34,237 bases of DNA from the IMG/VR virus record IMGVR_UViG_3300031758_000284, positions 1-34,237 of that record. One strand, written 5' to 3'. The DNA comes from a virus. The position numbers were made by a program, and so were the translations under genes. The notes below the pieces were generated by a model. That model had not been told where the DNA came from, searched no databases, and saw only the letters and a program-made list of their open reading frames with translations. This document shows, in pieces, positions 1-9,001 of the stretch (positions within the stretch are counted from its first letter, which is position 1; every line of letters begins with the position of its first letter).

Positions 1-39
1 CTACTTCTGTATCAGAAGTACCTTGTGACCAAAGAATTG
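1..39. repeat. terminal redundancy, left copy
   Basis: These 39 bases recur exactly at 34199-34237. Joining the ends at this overlap keeps the tail fibre frame open, so the contig closes into a 34,198-bp circle. The length suits an assembler overlap better than a biological terminal repeat. Confidence 0.95.
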
Positions 40-2899
40 AGTTATCAAAACTTGAAAATCTCATTACAGCATTTAGAGTTCCAGAAGCATCTATTCCTTT
101 AATGCCATTAGAATAATTGCCTGTATTGCCATTTGTTAAAGTAATAAAATTTTCTGCACTTGAATTGCCTTTAACATCAAGTTTTGTAGCAGGTGTACTC
201 GTACCAATACCCACCTTGCCTGTGTTGTAGTAAATGTCAGAACCGCTAGTTGTCCATTGGCTTGAGCCGCTGCCGCCGTTCTGCCAGCTTGGAGCAGCAG
301 CCGCGCCGTTCGACGTCAGCACCTGGCCAGCAGTACCGTAGTTCGCACCGCCAACACCAAACTGACCAGCAGAGCCGATGCGGAAGCGCTCAGAAGGACC
401 AGCGCTGCCGTCCGGTGTCGTTCCAAACACCAGGTCAGTAGGCATGTCGTTAGTGCCTGGCGTCGCGCTCACCAGCGCGTTGATGTACGCGCCCTGCAAA
501 TACTGCGTGCCGTCATAGCCCCTAAAAATCAGGTTGCCCATTACGTCGCCGCTTTGGACGATCGCGCCGTTGCGGTTTTTCTCGAGCACGACATAAGACG
601 CGTTTGCATCCGCAGTCGTGTTGCGCTGAACCAGCTGAGGGTAGTAACCGCTGTTGGAGACCAACGCGATACCGGCTGACGTCACGTTGTCGGGTGTGGT
701 TGTTCCGATACCCATCACACCCGTCGAGCTCACAACAAACGGCGTCGCGTCAGATGCCACGTCCTCGATGTAGAGCGCGTTGCCTGAGCCCGTCTGCGTA
801 ATCTTCAATGCGTCGCTGGAAGTGTTCGCGGTGATCGTCTGGTTTGCAGTAAACACATTGGCCGCGGCCAGCTGTGCGTAGCCTGACGCGGGCAAGTACG
901 CAACGACCCAAGCAGAGCCGTCATAGACGCGCATCTCGTTGCTGGTGCTGTTCCAGTACAGGTTGCCCTCAACCAAAGCGCCGCCAGTGTTGTTGGTCGA
1001 AGGGTCAGAGGCCTTGCTGCCAAGGTACTGGTTGTCAAATGCGGTGTATGACGCGGCTGCGTTGGTCGCCTGCGTTGTGGCGATGCCTGCTTGGGTAGTC
1101 GCAATGCCTGCTTGAGTCGTCGCGATACCGGCCTGCGTTGTTGCCGTGGCAGCCGACGCGGCAGCCGTTGTGGTTGAACCAAAGATTGTGTCGATGTAGT
1201 TCTTGGTCGCAGCGTCCTGGGCCAGCGTTGGATCAGCCAGGCCGGTGATCTTGTTGGCGCCCATGGCGATCACGCCTGACATGGTCCCACCAGTCAGGTT
1301 GAGCTTGAGTGCCAGGCCGGTGTCGGCGTAGTCCTTAGTAGCAGCGTCAGCGGCATTTGATGGAGCGCCCAAGCCTGTGACCTTGAAGCCACCCATCGCC
1401 AAGTTGCCAGTCATCGTGCCGCCAGTTAAGGACAGCTTTGCAGCCAAGAGAGTGTCTGTCTGTGCGCTGGTGTAGGCGTCAGCAATGCCAAAGCCAGCCA
1501 ATGTGGTGGGGTTTGTGCCAGCAGTCACGCGGCCATACGCGTCAACAGTCACCGACTTGTAGGTCGATGCAGTCACGCCAGTGGTGGCCAGGTCTATGTC
1601 GTCAGTGCCGACAACAATGCGAGACGCGGACGCAGTGCCGACGCTGAGAGTGTTGCCAGATTTGTAGAGACCAGCGCCAGCAGTGATCTGGCCAGCGCCT
1701 GAGAACTGCTCCCAGGTCACAGCAGTCACGCCCAGCGTGCCGCCAGCAGGCGACGTGCAGACCCAACCAGAGTTGTCGTTGACTGTGCCTTCTTCCACAA
1801 ACGTGAAAGCGCCCACCAGCTCTGCCCATGTGTCGGCATCACTTGCACGCGACCAGCTGCCGGCAGCCACGACGTAGATGCCGTTGTTGGCTGCCGTTGA
1901 TTGATCCTTAACCAGAACGCGATCGCCAGCGATGACGGCCACGCCGTCGATTGTCTGAGTGCCAGACAAAGTGATGTTTGCAACAGTTGCTGCGCGGCAC
2001 GATGCCTTGACATCGAGGCCCTGAGCGACGCTGTCAACGTAGGCCTTTGTGGCCGCGTCCTGGTCAGCTGTTGGAGTGCCCAAGCCCGTGATCTTGCTGG
2101 AGCCCATTGCAATCGCGCCAGCCATAGTGCCGCCTGCAATAGCCAAGCGCAACGCGTCTTGAGCGTCAACGTAGGTCTTGTTGGTGACATCACCACCAGC
2201 GCTTGGAGCGCCGACGCCAGTCACCAGGTTGCCGCCCATAGCGATGTTGCCGCTCATAGTGCCGCCAGTCAGCGACAGCTTGAGCGCGTCCTGCGTGTCA
2301 ACGTAGCCCTTGTTGGCTGCGTCAGATGCGTTGGTTGGGGTGCTCAGGCCGGTGATGGTCGCGGAGCTGCCGGCAGTCATGTCCAACGCGCCAGTGATCA
2401 CCACGTCGTTGAATGTCGATGTGCCAGAGGCAGCCGTCACGTTGCCGGTGACGTTGCCAACAACTCCACCTGTTGCTGTAATCGCACCAGTCACGGCCAA
2501 AGTAGAGGCCAAAGTGGTCGCGCCAGTCACGCTCAGAGTGCCGCTTGCGCTGGCGTTACCCAAGACCGTCAAAGCCTTGCCGGCTGCAACCGTAAGACCG
2601 ACAGTCGAGAACTGAGCGACGTTAACGCCCAGTACGGCCATCCAGGTCGAACCAGATCCAGAGCGATACAGGCCGGTGTTGGTCTCGTTCAAGTAAGACA
2701 GACCAGGGCCGCTGACGTTGCCGTCGGCAATGCGGAAAGGCGCCAGCATGCCGCCAGCGCCAGTGCGCGAAAGGGAGTTCGTCAGCGCGTCAGCAACGTC
2801 CTCCAGAGTCGTGTTGGCCCAATCGGCCTCGATGACGTCACCAGGCGTGACGGGGTTGCCGCCTGGTAGCGTGTAAATACCGGATGCGTTGCGTGGCAT
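1..2899 (-). CDS. tail fibre protein, N-terminal three quarters (continues at 33729-34198)
   Basis: This is the receptor-binding fibre of the virion tail. ATG at 2899 follows a good AGGAG ribosome site, 12 nt after the upstream stop. Seen across the circle junction, the protein is 1122 residues. The first 60 residues (MPRNASGIYTLPGG, then a WANTTLxDVADALT motif) match, from memory, the N-terminal attachment region of many podovirus fibres. Four fibre repeats of the type LTGGTMxGxIAMGxxKITGL...DAAxKxYVD begin near residues 207, 251, 488 and 532. Three tandem ATTQAGI heptads lie near residue 590. Predicted beta-rich shaft segments follow. Base composition falls abruptly near position 240 (about residue 887), so the tip looks imported. 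The frame is open to base 1 and continues without a stop at 34198. Confidence 0.93.
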   Translation of the reverse strand, partial: MPRNASGIYTLPGGNPVTPGDVIEADWANTTLEDVADALTNSLSRTGAGGMLAPFRIADGNVSGPGLSYLNETNTGLYRSGSGSTWMAVLGVNVAQFSTVGLTVAAGKALTVLGNASASGTLSVTGATTLASTLAVTGAITATGGVVGNVTGNVTAASGTSTFNDVVITGALDMTAGSSATITGLSTPTNASDAANKGYVDTQDALKLSLTGGTMSGNIAMGGNLVTGVGAPSAGGDVTNKTYVDAQDALRLAIAGGTMAGAIAMGSSKITGLGTPTADQDAATKAYVDSVAQGLDVKASCRAATVANITLSGTQTIDGVAVIAGDRVLVKDQSTAANNGIYVVAAGSWSRASDADTWAELVGAFTFVEEGTVNDNSGWVCTSPAGGTLGVTAVTWEQFSGAGQITAGAGLYKSGNTLSVGTASASRIVVGTDDIDLATTGVTASTYKSVTVDAYGRVTAGTNPTTLAGFGIADAYTSAQTDTLLAAKLSLTGGTMTGNLAMGGFKVTGLGAPSNAADAATKDYADTGLALKLNLTGGTMSGVIAMGANKITGLADPTLAQDAATKNYIDTIFGSTTTAAASAATATTQAGIATTQAGIATTQAGIATTQATNAAASYTAFDNQYLGSKASDPSTNNTGGALVEGNLYWNSTSNEMRVYDGSAWVVAYLPASGYAQLAAANVFTANQTITANTSSDALKITQTGSGNALYIEDVASDATPFVVSSTGVMGIGTTTPDNVTSAGIALVSNSGYYPQLVQRNTTADANASYVVLEKNRNGAIVQSGDVMGNLIFRGYDGTQYLQGAYINALVSATPGTNDMPTDLVFGTTPDGSAGPSERFRIGSAGQFGVGGANYGTAGQVLTSNGAAAAPSWQNGGSGSSQWTTSGSDIYYNTGKVGIGTSTPATKLDVKGNSSAENFITLTNGNTGNYSNGIKGIDASGTLNAVMRFSSFDNSILWSQGTSDTEV
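1063..1150 (-). repeat. 21-nt coding tandem repeat in the tail fibre gene
   Basis: Three imperfect 21-nt units encode ATTQAGI in tandem, followed by a partial fourth (ATTQA). The units differ mainly at synonymous positions, so the protein repeat is preserved while the DNA has diverged. This suggests selection on a short helical or coiled linker between the fibre repeats and the following domain. Confidence 0.75.
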
Positions 2900-2911
2900 G
2901 TGCCTCTCCTA

Positions 2912-4762
2912 TTACTGAGTGTCCATTTGAATTGCTGTCTGCGCCGCGTAGGGACGCAAGATCTCAGCGATCGTTTTCGGGTCCTTGGCTGACATTATCT
3001 TTGCAGCCGTCTTGGGGTCTGTCAGAGCTCGAGCCAGAAGCTGTTCTGTCTGGCTTTGAGTCATCTTGAATGGGAAGCCCATCAGGCCAGTGGTAATGCG
3101 TCCAATCATTGAATCAGCCGCGGATTGAGGGATTCCCAAGGGGCCAAGGAATTGGCGCACGACGTTCTGAGCGCCCAGGTATTGGGCAGTCGGTGAACCT
3201 GGTACGCGGGCAAGCTCTTGAGCGCCGGCATAACGCGCCATGTCTTGGCCGATGCCATTGATCTGGGCCATCTGCGCAGGGTCCATGACGCTGTCCATCT
3301 TTGCGCCTTTTAAGCCAGTGGCCTTGCGAGCTGTTGCATCCGCGTTGCGCAATGCGTTGGCGTAGCTGTTCGCGTTAACGCGAGCCAACGAGCCTTCGCT
3401 AAAGTCGGTCAAAGCAGGCAATGCGGTGTTGCGAAGCTGCTGAGCGATGTTCATCTGATTGATCGGACGCGACATCTGCTTGAAGGTCTCACGCGCCTCC
3501 ATGAACTTGGGAGACGCTTGCTCAAGGTAGTCCAGGATCTCGTCCTTGATGTTCATGAGCACGCCCTGGTCGTCCTTGCCCGCTGCGCCGATCTTGTCGT
3601 CTAGGGCACGCACGATGTACTGCATCCCGCGCACGCTGCCTGATGGGTCGCCAATGTCGATGCCTTCATTGAGCGCCTTGACGCGAGCCGCGGCGACAGC
3701 TTCCTGCACTACAGGCTTCTTCATCAGGTTGGCCGCTTGAGCGTCTAGCTGCTTGGAACTGTTCAAGCCGGCAGCTCTAGCCTGGCCGTAAAGATCGTCG
3801 GCAGTAGTGCCTCGAGCGGCGGTGAAGAACTCCATGCGGCCATCGTTTCCAGCCAGGTCATCAAGCACGCCTTTGTAGCCGGCAAACTGTTGGCCTCGAG
3901 CTTGAGCCAACGCACTGGCAACGTCAGACGAAGCAGAAGCCGCGCCGCGTTGAAGCTGAGCGATGCCAGGGTCCATCGTGGCCTCGGCCAATGTTGGAGT
4001 GACGCCAGGGACGTACTCGACAGGATTGGCTGCAGCTGCACGAACCTTTGCGGGGTCAGTAGCAAAGCGATCCAGCGTGCGCTTTAAGATGCGTTCGCGG
4101 CCAGACTGCCACAGGGGCTCCAATGCGGCCTTGCCGCCGCTGTAAGCAGAAGACAGCACCCTACCCCCTACCTCGCCAGCTGTACCTGCCAGAGCGCCCG
4201 TTGTGGCGCCACCAGACATGTCTTCTGGGGTTGTTGCTGCACCGATGATTGCGCCTGACCCGGCAGCACCTGCATAAGGTGCAACACCTTTGAAAACGCC
4301 TGCAGCTCGAGGAAGCATGCGAGCTCCCGCTTGCACGCCCTTGGTAATTGCTTGGGCGCCCTTCAGACCAGGCACAAACGTCAGTCCTGCGTCAGTGAGG
4401 CCTTTGCCCCAAGCGCCGGCACTGGTGTCCATCAAAGGTTTGTCCAAGGCCTCATCGGCTTTGGCTGCTGCCTCGTCATAGTCACCGATGCCGACCATGT
4501 TGGCCAAGCGCTTGGCTGAGCGGCCAAGATCCACAAAGGACTTGCCCGCGCCCGCCAATAGTTTGTCGGTGGTGGACATCGAGCCAACCAGCTCCTTGTT
4601 CAAGCGATCGCGCTCGGTGTCGTAGTCGATGTTGCTGTAAAACTTTGCAGCGGGGATGTCGCTGTAATACTTTCTGCGCAGTGAGATCAGCAGCTGATCG
4701 TCAGACAAGTCCCCATACATGGGGAACTTCTCCCGGATCTCGGAGACTTTAATCTTGTCCAT
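2912..4762 (-). CDS. putative internal virion / DNA-ejection protein
   Basis: 616 residues; start 8 nt after GGAGG and overlapping the upstream stop as ATGA. Residues 7-50 (REKFPMYGDLSDDQLLISL, then RRKYYSDIPAAKFYSNID) resemble an N-terminal module seen on many phage internal or structural proteins. Residues about 130-205 are rich in Gly and Ala and moderately hydrophobic (AGAAGSGAIIGAATTP), as in proteins that enter the host envelope at ejection. The rest is predicted helical. It sits just upstream of the tail fibre in the late operon. I see no enzymatic motif. Ejection protein is an inference from position, composition and the N-terminal motif; a general structural protein is the alternative. 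Confidence 0.6.
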   Translation of the reverse strand: MDKIKVSEIREKFPMYGDLSDDQLLISLRRKYYSDIPAAKFYSNIDYDTERDRLNKELVGSMSTTDKLLAGAGKSFVDLGRSAKRLANMVGIGDYDEAAAKADEALDKPLMDTSAGAWGKGLTDAGLTFVPGLKGAQAITKGVQAGARMLPRAAGVFKGVAPYAGAAGSGAIIGAATTPEDMSGGATTGALAGTAGEVGGRVLSSAYSGGKAALEPLWQSGRERILKRTLDRFATDPAKVRAAAANPVEYVPGVTPTLAEATMDPGIAQLQRGAASASSDVASALAQARGQQFAGYKGVLDDLAGNDGRMEFFTAARGTTADDLYGQARAAGLNSSKQLDAQAANLMKKPVVQEAVAAARVKALNEGIDIGDPSGSVRGMQYIVRALDDKIGAAGKDDQGVLMNIKDEILDYLEQASPKFMEARETFKQMSRPINQMNIAQQLRNTALPALTDFSEGSLARVNANSYANALRNADATARKATGLKGAKMDSVMDPAQMAQINGIGQDMARYAGAQELARVPGSPTAQYLGAQNVVRQFLGPLGIPQSAADSMIGRITTGLMGFPFKMTQSQTEQLLARALTDPKTAAKIMSAKDPKTIAEILRPYAAQTAIQMDTQ

Positions 4763-5985
4763 CAGCTAGGCCTCCGCAGACCCAATGGGTCATTGTCGGC
4801 AGCAGGCGCTCCACCTGGTGCGTTCTGCGGCAAAGCGCGGCCAGCGCGGGATTGCAACGACTTCATGTAAACGTCGTAGCTGGCCGTCTTCTGTGCAACC
4901 AGGCCAGGCTTATCACCCAGCTGAGGCACAAGCTCGCGCACCTTTTGTTTTGCTTCGTACTCATTCATGCCGGCGCCAGTAGCGGCACGCAGCAAAGCCT
5001 CGGCCATTGAGCTGCCTGCCTGAACAAACTTTTGACGGTCCTCGGGTCGAAGCTGGTTGGCAAAGTCTTCGCCAACGCCTGGAATAAATCCAGCAGCCCG
5101 CTCGCCAATAGTTGGGTACGCGGCCTGAGGGTTCTTCTTGATGACCGATTCCATGTTTCGGCGGGCGTTGTCAGCCTGAAAGAACCAGCCTGCTGCCTTG
5201 CGCTCATCTTCGGAAGGTTGTGCGCTGCTGGCACGCGGCAGCACCTGGCCTTGATAGGCCATTGGCTGACCGCTTTGATCATAGGTAAACAGCTGGCCGT
5301 TCTTTTGCCTAAAAATTGGCTCGTTGTTGGGGCCAGAACCCACTTGCGTGGCTTGCCCAGCGCCCAGCCCACCACCGCCGCCGGTGGCAACCATGCGTTG
5401 CGTGTTCGCGTTCATCAAACGAATTTCGTTGACGATTGCGTCTTGCCCAGCTTGGTAGCGAGCCTTATCTTGTGCTGTGAGCGCTGTCTCTGCCATCTGC
5501 TGGTAAGCGCGAGCCTGCTGCATAAGAAACTCAGCTTTCTTGTTCTGAGCAGCTTCAGGGTCTTTGATGTACTGACCGTCTGCCGTGATCATGCCGCTGC
5601 CCAACTTCATTGGGTCGCGAGCTGCGGCTGCCTTTTTCAGGAGCTGCTCTTGCACGGGTGCAAAACTTTCGCCGGCATATTGAGCCGCCAACGCGGTTAG
5701 CATGTCGCGATCGCCCTGCTCACCTCGCTGCTTGGCAAACGCCTGCAGCTGGCTCATGTCGGGCTCCTGGTCATACAGCTCAGAGCCTTGTTGATACAGC
5801 TGGGCGGCTCTGCCGCGCAAAGCCTCAATGGAGTTAGGCAGCATCGTTCCCTGACCAGGCTGCACGCTGTTAGACAAAACGCCGCCAGGAGATTGAATCT
5901 TAGCCCGCGCTTTTTGCAGCAGGCCATAGCGTGGCTGCTCAACATCGTTGTTGAACAGTCTGTAATCAGTTTCAAAATCGGCCAT
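4762..5985 (-). CDS. structural protein, probably internal virion
   Basis: 407 residues; GAGG lies 7 nt before ATG 5985, and the stop is coupled (ATGA) to the next gene. The protein is rich in Gln, Ala and Asp with long predicted helices at residues 50-190 (for example QLYQQGSELYDQEPDMSQLQ), then a Gly/Thr/Gln linker near 200-255, another helical region and a Pro/Gly-rich tail. I recognise no domain. Its place between the tail hub genes and the Gly/Ala-rich ejection candidate suggests one of the set of internal virion proteins that podoviruses encode in series. Confidence 0.6.
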   Translation of the reverse strand: MADFETDYRLFNNDVEQPRYGLLQKARAKIQSPGGVLSNSVQPGQGTMLPNSIEALRGRAAQLYQQGSELYDQEPDMSQLQAFAKQRGEQGDRDMLTALAAQYAGESFAPVQEQLLKKAAAARDPMKLGSGMITADGQYIKDPEAAQNKKAEFLMQQARAYQQMAETALTAQDKARYQAGQDAIVNEIRLMNANTQRMVATGGGGGLGAGQATQVGSGPNNEPIFRQKNGQLFTYDQSGQPMAYQGQVLPRASSAQPSEDERKAAGWFFQADNARRNMESVIKKNPQAAYPTIGERAAGFIPGVGEDFANQLRPEDRQKFVQAGSSMAEALLRAATGAGMNEYEAKQKVRELVPQLGDKPGLVAQKTASYDVYMKSLQSRAGRALPQNAPGGAPAADNDPLGLRRPS

Positions 5986-5987
5986 GT

Positions 5988-6368
5988 TCAGGCCTCATTA
6001 CCGTAGGTTGGCAAGTTGGCGTATGGGTCCTGATAGCCTGCTGACGAAGCGCCTGGGGTGACGCCCATGCCACCTCGGCGGCGCTTGCGCAGCTCCTCAA
6101 GAGCCATGCGCTGGCGATCGTTCATGCCGCGCATGCCAGCGTCAACGCCGCCTTGTGCCTGTGAAGCTAAGTAGCCCTGGCCCAACTGTGCAATTGCCTG
6201 GCCGATGCCTGGCGCGACGTAGTGCTTGCCGACCATCTGGCCTTCCATTGGCTTGAGAGAGTTGCCGCGCAAGGCGTCAACCATTGCCTGCTTTTTTTTG
6301 AGCTCCGCTTCTTCAGGACGCATTTGGCCCATTTGGACCAGGTACTCAAACATCAAATCGTCATTCAT
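5988..6368 (-). CDS. small structural protein of unknown function
   Basis: 126 residues from ATG 6368, which follows GGAGG by six bases; a GTG one codon earlier (6371) is also possible. The upstream stop shares one base with this start (TGATG). The N-terminus is acidic and helical (MFEYLVQMGQMRPEEAELKK), the middle is Gly/Gln-rich and the end is Arg-rich followed by Gly/Pro/Ala. No known domain. It lies in a tight run of virion genes, so a minor virion component or chaperone is likely. Confidence 0.55.
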   Translation of the reverse strand: MNDDLMFEYLVQMGQMRPEEAELKKKQAMVDALRGNSLKPMEGQMVGKHYVAPGIGQAIAQLGQGYLASQAQGGVDAGMRGMNDRQRMALEELRKRRRGGMGVTPGASSAGYQDPYANLPTYGNEA

Positions 6369-7660
6369 CACAGACCTCCGTAATTCACCATCAAATAGCC
6401 ACTGGCGTGACGCTTGACGAGGTCAGGTCGCACCGCTTCAACTTCTTGGGCAATCACACCGCGTTGCGGAATTCCCATCATTGTGTAGTCATAAATTCCC
6501 ACGCCAGTCGCGTGAGTGCCAACGCGCTTGATGTTTGACTTCAAGCGACGATCGGAGAACATGAACGCGGCAGATCCAAGCTGCGCGCCGGCGCCCAACA
6601 GGTTGCCAAATGCAGCGTTCTGCGCGTTGACCGCGCCCAGCTGCGCGTCGTACTGCGACTGCGTAGCGCCCAAAATGTTGGGGGCTTGAGCCTGGCCAGC
6701 AGCGTTAAACGAAGGCATGTTTGGCATCTGCACTTGCTGGCCAGAAAGCAATGCGTTCATCTCGTTCAGGGACATGCCGCGGCGCTGCGCTTCCTCCGCA
6801 ATCGCCTGCTGGCGCAATTGGTTCTGCGCATTCGCGTATTGCTGATTGAGACCGTACTGCTGAGAGATGGCGTTGTTGCCAGCGTTCATGTTTGCAAGAT
6901 CCAACGCGCTGGCCTGACCAAGCGCCTGGTTCTGGAATTGAGCCGCCTGCAGGTTCTGGTTGTAGCCCTGCTGCGCAGTGCCCATCTGCATGTTGTACAG
7001 GCGCTGTGCTTCATTTCCAGCTGTGTCCAGCGCGTTGTAGCGCTCGGCAGCCTGACGCTGCGACATGTTGTTCAGCTCGCGGTTGTACCCCTCAGTGCCT
7101 GGGCGGAAACCCATGTTGGACAGCTTTGTCTCGAGCTGGCGCTGCTGGTATTCATGCACCGGCTGCATCTTGTTCATAAGCTGCGTTGCGACTGTGTCCC
7201 TGTAACTTGAGTCAAACTGGGGCAGCGCATTGCCAAAGTTAAACGACGTAGCCAGCCCTGGCGTGTAGTCAGTGGTGGTCGCGTTCAGAGTGCCTGGAGC
7301 ATTAGCTGCTGTGCGCTGGGGCAGGTTTGCATAGTCGAAAGGCTGCGAGTATTCCTGGCCAACTCGATCCATAAACGAGTTTGCCAAATCGCTTCGCCCT
7401 GCCTGAATCGAAAACTGATCATCCAAAGCACCTTGCAGAGCAGGTGCAAGGGACGTGTTTTGCGTCCATGCAGTTACGTTTTGCCCCGTTGCAGGATCAA
7501 CAGCAGAACGGGTCGTCCAGGTCTGTGACCCAAACGGTGTATTCATCGTTGGCCTGTTGGCAAAGTTCTGCATGTTGAGAGCCTCTTTGGACATCTCCCC
7601 TTGCAGTTGTGCTGCGCCGACGTAATCAGGCGTTGCTGGTGCTGACGATTTTCCGCCCAT
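6368..7660 (-). CDS. Gln/Asn-rich virion protein with a C-terminal S74 chaperone-like domain
   Basis: 430 residues; ATG preceded by AAGGAG. Residues 1-365 are rich in Asn, Gln and Ala with long helical stretches. From residue 369 the end reads SDRRLKSNIKRVGTH...YDYTMMGIPQRGVIAQEV...VNYGGL. This matches the intramolecular chaperone (peptidase S74) family, which helps phage fibres and tailspikes trimerise and often removes itself using the Ser and Lys of the SDxRLK motif. Those residues (Ser369, Lys374) are present. The domain is only about 62 residues, shorter than a typical S74 domain, so self-cleavage is uncertain. The gene overlaps the preceding acetyltransferase-like gene by 35 bases. Confidence 0.75.
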   Translation of the reverse strand: MGGKSSAPATPDYVGAAQLQGEMSKEALNMQNFANRPTMNTPFGSQTWTTRSAVDPATGQNVTAWTQNTSLAPALQGALDDQFSIQAGRSDLANSFMDRVGQEYSQPFDYANLPQRTAANAPGTLNATTTDYTPGLATSFNFGNALPQFDSSYRDTVATQLMNKMQPVHEYQQRQLETKLSNMGFRPGTEGYNRELNNMSQRQAAERYNALDTAGNEAQRLYNMQMGTAQQGYNQNLQAAQFQNQALGQASALDLANMNAGNNAISQQYGLNQQYANAQNQLRQQAIAEEAQRRGMSLNEMNALLSGQQVQMPNMPSFNAAGQAQAPNILGATQSQYDAQLGAVNAQNAAFGNLLGAGAQLGSAAFMFSDRRLKSNIKRVGTHATGVGIYDYTMMGIPQRGVIAQEVEAVRPDLVKRHASGYLMVNYGGL

Positions 7661-8066
7661 GTTCCTTCTCCTTGATCCAGCGGCAGTCCTCTGCCTTCAT
7701 TTCAAACATTACGCAGTCAATTGTTTCTGCGATCTTCTTAAATCCCAATTTTTCGTTCATCTTCAGCGCGTCGCCAAGATGCTTTGGTGTGAGGCCGTAA
7801 ACCGCGTCTTTACCGCAGTGAACAAACGGGTACTCAAATGCCGCACGCCAAAGATTCTTGCTCAACCCATGTGGCCCATCAAACGCGACGTGCATCCAGC
7901 ACGCATTTTCCGTCCACGCGTTGTATGCAACCGCGCCAGCGATTGTCCCATCGTCACGCATTGATGCCACAGTGCGCAGATCAGACGACCAAGGCAGATT
8001 CACCTTGTGGTGCATCCACTGCCAGATGACTGGCGGTTGGCCGGGCTGATCTGTTACCAACTTCAT
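7626..8066 (-). CDS. GNAT-like acetyltransferase domain protein
   Basis: 146 residues. The layout fits a small GNAT fold: a strand with SMRDDGTIAGAVAYNAW, then WMHVAFDGP, a helix with SKNLWRAAFEYPF, and a C-terminal NEKLGFKKIAETID segment, which is the usual GNAT tail in which an (F/Y)xxLGF motif precedes the last strands. The canonical acetyl-CoA loop (R/QxxGxG/A) is not clear, so activity is uncertain. Such genes are common among podovirus tail and internal protein genes, and their substrate is not established. The start overlaps the upstream stop as ATGA; the 3' end overlaps the next gene by 35 bases. Confidence 0.65.
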   Translation of the reverse strand: MKLVTDQPGQPPVIWQWMHHKVNLPWSSDLRTVASMRDDGTIAGAVAYNAWTENACWMHVAFDGPHGLSKNLWRAAFEYPFVHCGKDAVYGLTPKHLGDALKMNEKLGFKKIAETIDCVMFEMKAEDCRWIKEKEHGRKIVSTSNA

Positions 8067-9001
8067 TTGATGCCCAAGTTTGCCAAGTAGGCCAAGTCAT
8101 CGGCCCCAAGTTTGAACGTCGATGCCAATGAACTCATTGGCAAGTCGTACTGATCCTTAAGCGCGTTGACGGTGTAATAATCACCGGCTTTAAACGCGTT
8201 CATGATGTCGGTGTTGGGGTCGTAGAACGACATGTTCTCGTGTTCAGTCAACCAGCTGACGTCCTCAGGAGTCAAATCAAACTGATCAACCGCCTGGTCC
8301 TGAGTCACTTTGTTTGACGTGATCACATTTTGCAAAGCAGACATGTCGTTTGCTTGGTTAGCGTCTACCGCCTGCTTGCCCCAATTTGTGTAAAAGTCCA
8401 CGTCGTAGATGTCGTCGAGCCAACGCATGTCGTCATCATTGAGGTTGTATGTGCTTCTAGCCTGGTCTGCCGTAATCTGTTTGTCCACAAGCATTTGCTC
8501 AAACCCGCCCAAGTCAACATCGGACATGTTGGTGGGTAACCCCGTAACTGGATCTGACTTAATTCCCAAGTTGTTCCAGTCCTGTGAAGCCTGCAGTCCA
8601 AGAGCAGATTTAAGCGGCGGCGCAGTTCGAGGCACATACGCCGTGCCTGAGCCTTCGCCAGCAACGACTTTGTTTAGACCAGCTGCTGGACTCTTGACCC
8701 AATTTAAAGGGGCCGCGTTGGCCTTATTTGCCCATGTCTTAAAGCCAGTGTTTGGGTTCACCGTCTCGGTGCTTCCCCTTAACGATTCGATCAGACTGCT
8801 TGCGTACTCTGGAGTTGCAGCCGCCCCTTGGTATCCTGTGACGCCCTGATTGTTCAAGTACGTCAAGTCTTCAGGCAGCAAATTGAAGTAAGACGAGACG
8901 TCTTCAAGCCCCAGCTTGTTGCTGTTCAAAATGTCTTGCGTCTTTCCAAAGTCGCCAGATTTGTAAGCGTCATAAACGCCTTGCAAAGTATTTGTTTCCA
9001 T
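8063..9001 (-). CDS. repeat-containing structural protein of unknown function
   Basis: 312 residues, translationally coupled on both sides (TAATG at its start, ATGA at its end). Four related segments end in the pattern aromatic-x-Leu-x3-Asp-hydrophobic-x-hydrophobic-Leu: residues about 38-54 (FNLLPEDLTYLNNQGV), 184-201 (YNLNDDDMRWLDDIYDV), 240-257 (FDLTPEDVSWLTEHENM) and 295-312 (FKLGADDLAYLANLGIK). The second and third are closely spaced. This suggests a small helical repeat protein, strongly acidic overall. It lies between the tail nozzle and acetyltransferase genes, so a virion role is likely, but I do not recognise the family. Confidence 0.6.
   Translation of the reverse strand: METNTLQGVYDAYKSGDFGKTQDILNSNKLGLEDVSSYFNLLPEDLTYLNNQGVTGYQGAAATPEYASSLIESLRGSTETVNPNTGFKTWANKANAAPLNWVKSPAAGLNKVVAGEGSGTAYVPRTAPPLKSALGLQASQDWNNLGIKSDPVTGLPTNMSDVDLGGFEQMLVDKQITADQARSTYNLNDDDMRWLDDIYDVDFYTNWGKQAVDANQANDMSALQNVITSNKVTQDQAVDQFDLTPEDVSWLTEHENMSFYDPNTDIMNAFKAGDYYTVNALKDQYDLPMSSLASTFKLGADDLAYLANLGIK

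Noticed and set aside
1901-2869. 322-residue plus-strand open frame
   Set aside because: It is antisense to the tail fibre gene, whose frame translates into clear fibre repeats; the plus-strand translation is rich in Cys, Ser, Arg and Ala with no domain or ribosome site.
1-2899. Diversity-generating retroelement acting on the fibre
   Set aside because: No reverse transcriptase gene, template repeat or C-type lectin-like end was seen.
5032-5700. 222-residue plus-strand frame
   Set aside because: Antisense to the 407-residue virion protein, which has a good ribosome site and coupled neighbours.
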